A stretch of DNA of 11,909 nt from positions 1 to 11,909 of the forward strand of contig CAYXVU010000191.1 in assembly GCA_964468725.1 (NCBI GenBank). The letters run 5' to 3'. The stretch comes from CAYXVU01 sp964468725 (GTDB lineage Bacteria > Acidobacteriota > Blastocatellia > UBA7656). The translations under genes were made by a program, and so were the position numbers. Below, piece by piece: positions 6,876-11,909 of the stretch. How positions within the stretch are numbered: the stretch's first letter is position 1; each line of letters starts with the position of its first letter. The notes beneath the pieces are model-generated. The model was not told where the DNA came from, did not search any database, and saw only the letters and a program-made list of their open reading frames with translations.

Positions 6876-8402
6876 ATGAATCCTTCTCAGATTGGTATCA
6901 GCTATCACGCCATCGCGCCCGAACTCGTCACTTCGGGCGTAGCGATTCTGTTGATGTTGATTGATGCCTTTATGCGCCCGATTGAACGGCGTGTGGCAGG
7001 GCTTGTCTCGCTGGTCGGGCTGGCCGGAGCCGGAGTGGCGGTCTACTCGTTGCGCGGTCAAGGCGGTGCTACTTCATTTAACGGGATGATCGTCACTGAC
7101 GATTTCCGACTGCTCTTTGCCCTCATCTTTTTGGTCGTTGCTTTTCTGGTCGTCTTGATTTCGGTGCGGTGGGCGGATGACGAACAGCTACCCAAAGGCG
7201 AGTACTTCGCGCTGTTGATGTTTGCGACGACCGGCATGCTGTTTATGGCGGCAGCCAATGATCTGGCCATGATCTTTTTAGGGTTGGAGATTACTTCGAT
7301 TTCGACCTATGTGTTGTGCGGCATTCGTCGGCGCGACCTGCGCTCGAATGAATCGGCAATGAAGTATTTCATCCTCGGGTCGGTCTCGACCGCCTTCTTG
7401 CTTTATGGGATAGCGTTCCTGTACGGCGCCAGCTACACGCCAACGGCTGTGCCGGTAGCAACGACCAATCTGCAACTGCTCAAAGAGCGCATTGCGGCGG
7501 GCAACATCTATTCGCAAGAGATGCTCTTTGCCGGTGCAGCAATGTTGCTGGTCGGCTTCGGATTCAAAGTCGCCACCGCGCCATTTCACATCTGGTCGCC
7601 GGATGTGTACGAAGGAGCGCCCACGCCGGTCACGGCTTTTCTGTCAACCGGCTCGAAAGCCGCCGCCTTCGCCGCTTTTGCGCGGGTCTTCATTCTCACC
7701 TTCACAGGCGTCTCGGTGACTGCCGGACTGGCAAAAGGTCTGACCGCAGAACTGCACTCCACCATCACTACGGTGATGGTCGTCATGGCGATTTTGACGA
7801 TGACGATTGGCAATCTTGCGGCGCTGGTGCAGAGCAATATCAAACGCTTGCTCGCCTATTCATCCATCGCACACGCCGGATATGCGATGGTGGCGATGGT
7901 GGCGATGGACTGGAAAGCCGTCGCTTTTTATTTGCTCTGCTACGTGGTCATCAATATCGGGGCGTTCGCCATCATCGAAGTCATTGCTCGGCGCGGCGAC
8001 AAACGAACCGAGATTGCCGACTATGCAGGCATCGGTTTCAAATCTCTCGGTTTGGCGGCTTGCTTGTCGCTCTTTATGTTGAGTCTGGCGGGCATTCCGC
8101 TCACTGCCGGTTTTATGGCAAAGCTCCTCGTCTTTAAGTCGGCGTGGTCGGCGGGTTTCTACTTGCTGGTCATCATCGGAGTGATCAATAGCGCCATCTC
8201 GTGGTACTACTATTTGCGCGTCGTCGTCGTGATGTTCTTTTCCGAGCCTGCCGAAGAGTATCAAAAACCTGCGCTCTCGCGTTCCCTCATTGCCGCGCTT
8301 ATCCTTGCCCTGATCGGCACGCTCTACTTAGGCATACTGCCGAATTCGGTGCTCACCGTCTTTGAAAAAGCGCAACGTCAGGTGACGACGGCGCAACGCT
8401 AG
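6876..8402 (+). CDS. nuoN: NADH-quinone oxidoreductase subunit N (NuoN), proton-pumping antiporter-like subunit
   Basis: A 508-residue antiporter-like subunit of complex I, homologous to ND2. The conserved residues are Glu138 in FLGLEITSISTYVL, Lys231 in GFGFKVATAPFHIWSPDVYEG, Lys261 in STGSKAAAFAAF, and Lys416 in GFMAKLLVF. I start it at the ATG at 6876 (MNPSQIG...), where a hydrophobic helix begins within 15 residues as in the family. The frame stays open upstream to a TTG at 6810, but those 22 residues (cysteine-rich and polar) do not resemble NuoN. The ribosome-binding site is weak. The spacer before it (6771-6875) holds no gene; it contains an inverted repeat TGTGC-N7-GCACA at 6834-6850 of unknown meaning. 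This is the last nuo gene in the window. Confidence 0.97.
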   Translation: MNPSQIGISYHAIAPELVTSGVAILLMLIDAFMRPIERRVAGLVSLVGLAGAGVAVYSLRGQGGATSFNGMIVTDDFRLLFALIFLVVAFLVVLISVRWADDEQLPKGEYFALLMFATTGMLFMAAANDLAMIFLGLEITSISTYVLCGIRRRDLRSNESAMKYFILGSVSTAFLLYGIAFLYGASYTPTAVPVATTNLQLLKERIAAGNIYSQEMLFAGAAMLLVGFGFKVATAPFHIWSPDVYEGAPTPVTAFLSTGSKAAAFAAFARVFILTFTGVSVTAGLAKGLTAELHSTITTVMVVMAILTMTIGNLAALVQSNIKRLLAYSSIAHAGYAMVAMVAMDWKAVAFYLLCYVVINIGAFAIIEVIARRGDKRTEIADYAGIGFKSLGLAACLSLFMLSLAGIPLTAGFMAKLLVFKSAWSAGFYLLVIIGVINSAISWYYYLRVVVVMFFSEPAEEYQKPALSRSLIAALILALIGTLYLGILPNSVLTVFEKAQRQVTTAQR

Positions 8403-8427
8403 CGCAACGATTCACCTTCGGGGTATA

Positions 8428-8515
8428 GACGGTCAACGAATCACACAAACCGTCACGAAAAGAGGTTCTCGCCGATTCGGGCGATGGGCGGACAGCCCAA
8501 GCAGAAATAGGCTGC
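8428..8515 (+). other. Structured leader with clustered inverted repeats between nuoN and the next gene
   Basis: The 121-nt gap after nuoN holds several perfect short inverted repeats: GACGGT/ACCGTC at 8428-8433 and 8449-8454 (15-nt loop), TCGCC/GGCGA at 8469-8473 and 8480-8484 (6-nt loop), TGGGC/GCCCA at 8485-8489 and 8495-8499 (5-nt loop), and GCAG/CTGC at 8501-8504 and 8512-8515. The second and third hairpins abut and could stack. An alternative pairing CAGCC/GGCTG (8493-8497 with 8510-8514) would exclude the third. None is followed by a T-run, so this is not a classic intrinsic terminator. It may be the 5' leader of the downstream gene. I match it to no known riboswitch class. Confidence 0.35.
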
Positions 8516-8523
8516 GGTGTTGT

Positions 8524-9063
8524 ATGGGGATTAAAAATGTCGAGTCTATCACTGAGCGATTGGCAAAGTCGGCGCGCGCCATCAAAGCGGAAGACATCGC
8601 TGCCGAAATCGAACGCCAACTCGGCGAGCAAGCGCTGGCAGCCCTCTACCGGGATTTGATCCTCTCCGGGCGCACGCGGCAGTATGAACTCCATGCGCCG
8701 TCGAAACCTGCCGCAGTCGAAATTCTCCACACCTTACTCGGCATCGAACTCAAGATTGCCAAGCGACGCCTGCTCTGCCCGGATTTGGCAACGGCGCGTT
8801 ACCTGTCGGTTTTTGCCCGACTGGGGTGCGATGTGATTGCCGTCCCTTATGACATCTCGCAAATCTCGCGCATCGCCGACGCATTAGAATCCGCCTGGCA
8901 TCGCATGATGTTATTGGTCGAACACCTGACGGTTGATCGCAACGACCGCTTACGCGCCGCCGTGCGTCGCCGCTTGCTCGAAGATGCGCGCCAGAAGATT
9001 AATCAACTCGGCGCGGGCAGCAAATTTCCTCAATTCAATCAAGACACCCGCCAACGCCGGTAG
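8524..9063 (+). CDS. Hypothetical protein, function unknown
   Basis: A 179-residue soluble, largely helical protein that I do not assign to a family. Residues 1-60 are charged helices (ITERLAKSARAIKAEDIAAE, LGEQALAALYRDLILSG). The central block is alternating and compact: CPDLATARYLSVFARLG followed by CDVIAVPYDISQISRIADAL, suggesting one alpha/beta unit. Then come helices rich in Arg (VDRNDRLRAAVRRRLLEDAR) and a polar tail (GSKFPQFNQDTRQRR). No signal peptide or membrane segment is visible. Base composition and codon use match the nuo genes, so it looks like a resident gene. The ATG at 8524 has no clear ribosome-binding site, and no better in-frame start lies upstream. It is on the same strand as nuoN and its stop is only 8 nt from the stop of the opposing hydrolase gene. 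Confidence 0.8.
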   Translation: MGIKNVESITERLAKSARAIKAEDIAAEIERQLGEQALAALYRDLILSGRTRQYELHAPSKPAAVEILHTLLGIELKIAKRRLLCPDLATARYLSVFARLGCDVIAVPYDISQISRIADALESAWHRMMLLVEHLTVDRNDRLRAAVRRRLLEDARQKINQLGAGSKFPQFNQDTRQRR

Positions 9064-9071
9064 CCGTTCGC

Positions 9072-10592
9072 CTATCGGGTTGACGACGGTTTCGGTTCCG
9101 GCGGCGCGAGAAACTTCAGCGGCGGCAGGGCAATCTTCAGGTGGCTCACATCCTGCCCGCGCAGATAGTCGTTAATGGCCTGCTGCACGCGCGGTTCAAC
9201 CAACATGCTCTCATGACCGGCGTTTTCGATGATTAAATGAGTGCTGGTCTTGAAGGTGCGCCGAATGTCGTCAGCTTGAAAGACCGGGCAGTTGTTATCC
9301 ATCGTACCGCTGATGAACAGTGTCGGGACGGTGGTGCGAATCGCCGAGCGATATTCGTCGCCCAGGTCGGGATTGCCCAACGCCGCGCCAATTTCGGGAA
9401 AGGGGAAGTTCATCACATTGCCAAAGAGCGCGGTCTTCGCTTCTCGTTGAATCTGCGCATCGCGCTCTCGCGTCGCGCCCGATGAAACATCCATCACAAA
9501 CGTCATCAGCGACATGCCCTGGCTGTATTGAAAATAGCGGCGCTCAACGAATCGTTTGAGAATCGAGTAATCGCCTTTGTCCATCGTGTAAATCCACGCC
9601 GGGAAGATGGGCAAGTCGTTGGTGTCGCCCAAATCGCGCAGCATCAAAATCTGCAATCCGAAGCGTCCGACTTTGACATCAATCGGTTCCGCAGAGCCAC
9701 GCCGCATCAAACGAACTGTCACCGGCTCTTTTTCCAAGCGTTCCATGATGCGTTTCGTAGTCGCAAACAGATCAGGCAGCTTCTCGGCAAAGATCGGGTC
9801 TTTGGCTACGAGGTCGGACAAGCGCCGCAGCGAAGCATCCGAACTGCTGGGCAACTTGCGCGTATGGTTCTGCCCTTCCGTGCCGACTAATGCGACCCGG
9901 TTCAGATGCATGCCGTGATAGCGAATGGTTGCCAACCCCAAATGCGTGCCATAACTGAAGCCGACGAGGTTGAGTTTTTCCGCGCCTAACGCTTTGCGTA
10001 AATCTTCAATGTCGTTGGCGCTCTCCTTCGTGTTGTAAGCCGCCACATCTACACCTTGACTGCGAAAATAGCTGACGGCCTCTTGCGCCCCTTCCATCAG
10101 AGCTTTGAGCATCACCTCTTGACTGGCGAAGGTATCAGGGGGCAATAACTTCGAAGAGAGGCGTGACAGATTCGGCTTTGATCTGCCGACGCCGCGTTGG
10201 TCGAGCAGAATCACGTCGCCGACTTCGCGCAGTTTCAAAAAGGCATCGGCATACGCGCCAATCTGCGCGAGGCTGATAGCCGACGACCCCGGCCCGCCAT
10301 CAAGGTAGACGACCGGATAGCCGGGCTTTTCCGCCGTGCTCTTTAGGCGCACAAAGGCCAGTTCGATGAGGTTCGATTGCGGATTGCTGCGATTCTCTTT
10401 GACCGTCAGCCGTCCAAGTTCGCAGTCAATCCCCTGCCCTTCCACTCGCAATTGAAATGGTTCAAATGTGAGGGTACCCGCTTTACGAGCCTCCGCAGTT
10501 TGCGCCCTCGTTGGTATCCCAACGAACGAAGGCAAGGCAAAGAGCGCCGGGAAAACCATCACCACCACGCGAATCATCCATCTGCTGTGCAT
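9072..10592 (-). CDS. Secreted S33/TAP-type alpha/beta hydrolase (probable peptidase)
   Basis: An alpha/beta-hydrolase of about 506 residues related to the prolyl/tripeptidyl aminopeptidases of family S33 (TAP-like). An N-terminal signal peptide is evident: basic start, hydrophobic stretch VVVMVFPALFALPSFVG, and a cleavage region near residues 28-33. The oxyanion motif GGPGSS (99-104) and LDQRGVGRS (130-138) are typical of S33. The triad appears complete: Ser213 in GFSYG, Asp432 in ISGTMDNNCP and His460 in NAGHESM. The segment between, about 220-410, is the cap region that sets specificity. The C-terminal TAP-like part follows the usual layout. AGAGGTGGA lies just before two adjacent ATG codons; the second (10592) has better spacing, with 10595 as alternative. 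It probably acts outside the cytoplasm on peptides or esters; the substrate cannot be read from the sequence. It converges on the preceding gene with an 8-nt gap. Confidence 0.92.
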   Translation of the reverse strand: MHSRWMIRVVVMVFPALFALPSFVGIPTRAQTAEARKAGTLTFEPFQLRVEGQGIDCELGRLTVKENRSNPQSNLIELAFVRLKSTAEKPGYPVVYLDGGPGSSAISLAQIGAYADAFLKLREVGDVILLDQRGVGRSKPNLSRLSSKLLPPDTFASQEVMLKALMEGAQEAVSYFRSQGVDVAAYNTKESANDIEDLRKALGAEKLNLVGFSYGTHLGLATIRYHGMHLNRVALVGTEGQNHTRKLPSSSDASLRRLSDLVAKDPIFAEKLPDLFATTKRIMERLEKEPVTVRLMRRGSAEPIDVKVGRFGLQILMLRDLGDTNDLPIFPAWIYTMDKGDYSILKRFVERRYFQYSQGMSLMTFVMDVSSGATRERDAQIQREAKTALFGNVMNFPFPEIGAALGNPDLGDEYRSAIRTTVPTLFISGTMDNNCPVFQADDIRRTFKTSTHLIIENAGHESMLVEPRVQQAINDYLRGQDVSHLKIALPPLKFLAPPEPKPSSTR

Positions 10593-10595
10593 CAT

Positions 10596-11059
10596 TCCAC
10601 CTCTGATTAGTGATCTGTAATCTTCTTTTTCGTTGTGACGGCCTCAAAGCGGCAACTCAACATCTCTCGGGTTGGTGAGAGAGAAAACCGTCGTCCAACT
10701 TTGATCTGTCACTCGATTACTCTTTGCCAACCCTTTGTATCTCATCATCAAGATACTCGATAGATTTTGAGGCGGCGGCTTCGACCACCTCTGGGTCGTC
10801 AGTCTGTAACCATCGCAGGAAGCCTGCCAGCCCTTACAGGTTGAGCCCAAAAGGCTCTGTCGTCGTTGACCCGGCTGTAGGCAGGAAACAAATATCGAAA
10901 TTTGGTTTACGCAAACCCATCACCGATGAATTACATTGCGAGCCTCCTGAGTGAACTGGCAGGAAGCCAATGAACCGGGTCGGCATAGCACCATCCATCT
11001 CTTAGTCCGTCCAACTTTCCAACGCGTCCTGACGGCCCTGACCTCGGCTGCGGAAACCC
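10596..11059. other. Spacer between two minus-strand hydrolase genes
   Basis: About 460 nt without a confident gene. It must hold the promoter of the S33 hydrolase (reading leftward) and any terminator of the serine hydrolase gene. Several short inverted repeats are present: TCTCTC/GAGAGA at 10663-10668 and 10677-10682, CGACC/GGTCG at 10782-10786 and 10794-10798, GAGCC/GGCTC at 10843-10847 and 10853-10857, and GGTTT/AAACC at 10904-10908 and 10913-10917. None has a T-run positioned as in an intrinsic terminator. An 11-nt direct repeat CGTCCAACTTT occurs at 10692-10702 and 11008-11018. The motif GCAGGAA occurs three times. No promoter could be called with confidence. Confidence 0.5.
10717..10998 (-). 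pseudogene. Possible degraded small reading frame in the spacer between two hydrolase genes
   Basis: On the - strand an ATG at 10996-10998 opens 54 codons that end in TAA at 10834-10836. In the same frame the sequence then continues for 38 codons to a TAA at 10717-10719. The second part reads like a real protein end: FLRWLQTDDPEVVEAAASK, then KSIEYLDDEIQRVGKE, an acidic amphipathic helix pair. The first part (for example GLRKPNFDICFLPTAG) is less protein-like. One in-frame stop therefore separates two pieces that could once have been a single small gene. I do not recognise the family. It may also be chance, since no good start precedes the second part. The direct evidence is the open frame and the composition only. 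Confidence 0.25.
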
Positions 11060-11909
11060 TCACGGCGTGCCGCCGACCCGCTCGTATACGGACTGGTTGA
11101 CAAACATGTGTGTGATCTCTCCTCGGGCATTCCCGCGAAACGTGATGAGCGATCCATCCGAACGCTGGAATGACATCGCTCCGACGCGTTTGGCAGCGGT
11201 TCCTTGCCATATTAGTTGTCCGGCATCATCTACCGAAACTAAGACGGCACGGCGACGCCATCCTTGATCGGGACTTTGGTGGTTGTGTATGGCGTCGGCG
11301 TAGGTTCCGGCGAATCGCGCTACTGGCGAGTCGCCCGCGATTGGTGTGCGCATTGCCTGCCGAGTGCCAGATTCAGGAAATAGCGTAGAGACCAGCTTCG
11401 CTATCGCGGCATCGGCTAACACCCCCGACTCCTGGTTGTATGCGATGAACACACCGAACCGATGCGCCGGGGCCAGGTAGAGCAGAGCACCGAAGCCCCT
11501 CATGGATCCGCCGTGTGAGAAGGCGGGGATACCGAATGACCTGTTCTCCCAAAAGGTGAGACCATAGCCGGGTTGCGCCGGGTCGTTGCTGAACTGACGC
11601 GTCAACATCGCCCGAACAGAATCCGCGCCAAGCACTTGCCGACCTTTGAACCGCCCGCCATTAAGCAGCATGAGCAGGAGATTCCCCATATCCGCTGCTG
11701 TCGCATTGACGGTAGATGCAGGCCCAGTATTCATAAACTCCCACGGCATGGCTTCCCAATGACCGGCGAACCCGTATCCAACCGCTGTCTCGCGCCTCTG
11801 TGATGCTGACAGAAGAATGCTACTGCTCCGCATCTCCAATGGACTTAAGAGGTTGCGTCGAAGATACTCCTCGTAAGTCAGGCCGCTAACTTGCTCAACC
11901 AAATGACCA
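11060..11909 (-). CDS. Beta-lactamase-family serine hydrolase, N-terminal part beyond window end
   Basis: The C-terminal portion of a class C beta-lactamase-like / esterase-type serine hydrolase (penicillin-binding-protein-related fold). The reading frame runs open to the window edge, so the TTG at 11902 is not the start. The part seen begins with HLVEQVSGLTYEEYLRRNLL and PLEM, the segment that follows the YxN motif in this family; the SxxK nucleophile motif and YxN lie outside the window. Further on come GPASTVNATAADMGNLLLML and, in place of the KTG triad element, SHGGSMRGFGALLYL with the His at 11513-11515, as in many S12-like hydrolases. A C-terminal beta-rich domain of about 85 residues follows (FAGTYADAI onward). 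Members are usually exported and hydrolyse esters, D-amino peptides or beta-lactams; the substrate cannot be assigned. It is in the same orientation as the S33 hydrolase but separated by about 460 nt, so it is probably a separate transcription unit. Confidence 0.9.
   Translation of the reverse strand, partial: GHLVEQVSGLTYEEYLRRNLLSPLEMRSSSILLSASQRRETAVGYGFAGHWEAMPWEFMNTGPASTVNATAADMGNLLLMLLNGGRFKGRQVLGADSVRAMLTRQFSNDPAQPGYGLTFWENRSFGIPAFSHGGSMRGFGALLYLAPAHRFGVFIAYNQESGVLADAAIAKLVSTLFPESGTRQAMRTPIAGDSPVARFAGTYADAIHNHQSPDQGWRRRAVLVSVDDAGQLIWQGTAAKRVGAMSFQRSDGSLITFRGNARGEITHMFVNQSVYERVGGTP

Noticed and set aside
10663..10682. TCTCTC/GAGAGA hairpin as an intrinsic terminator
   Set aside because: The stem is only 6 bp and mixed, and no T-run follows it on either strand in the needed position.
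11060..11210. Open frame 10920-11210 on the - strand overlapping the end of the serine hydrolase gene
   Set aside because: Alternative frame over a clear hydrolase C-terminus; arginine-rich and without family resemblance.

Overview
This window is a bacterial chromosomal segment dominated by the distal half of a respiratory complex I (NADH:quinone oxidoreductase, nuo) operon on the + strand. The order is nuoH (cut by the window start), then an insert of three non-nuo genes, then nuoJ, nuoK, nuoL, nuoM and nuoN. Moderate-to-high GC with many GC-ending codons, complex I subunits of ordinary 14-subunit type, and tandem secreted serine hydrolases nearby fit a soil or sediment Acidobacteriota-like organism (perhaps Blastocatellia). 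That placement is inference from style and context; the window holds no rRNA or marker that fixes the taxon.

Region 1 (1-870) is the membrane subunit NuoH, which carries the quinone-chamber loops. Region 2 (870-2257) is the oddity. The usual order is H-I-J, but no gene for the two-[4Fe-4S] subunit NuoI is present. Its slot holds a DUF433/DUF5615 toxin-antitoxin-type pair with a 4-nt ATGA overlap, followed by an unrecognised 212-aa gene. The stretch is AT-richer than the nuo genes. A 20-codon reading frame starts 2 nt after the nuoH stop and resembles a NuoI N-terminus, so nuoI may have been truncated here by acquisition of the cassette.

Region 3 (2258-8402) is nuoJKLMN, all intact and all with the charged residues needed for proton pumping. 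nuoK and nuoL overlap by 4 nt. Region 4 (8403-9063) is a 121-nt leader with several short inverted repeats, followed by an unrecognised 179-aa gene.

Region 5 (9072-11909) is on the - strand: a secreted S33/TAP-type alpha/beta hydrolase with a complete catalytic triad, a roughly 460-nt spacer that appears to hold a degraded small reading frame, and the C-terminal part of a beta-lactamase-family serine hydrolase cut by the window end. The 179-aa gene and the S33 hydrolase converge with only 8 nt between their stop codons.

NuoH, J, K, L, M and N together form the proton-translocating membrane arm of complex I. The arm's electrons come through NuoI, which must be encoded elsewhere if the complex is functional. 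The cassette is co-oriented with the operon and shows no obvious terminator, so nuoJ-N could still be transcribed by read-through. I found no tRNA, rRNA, CRISPR array, transposase or integrase in the window.
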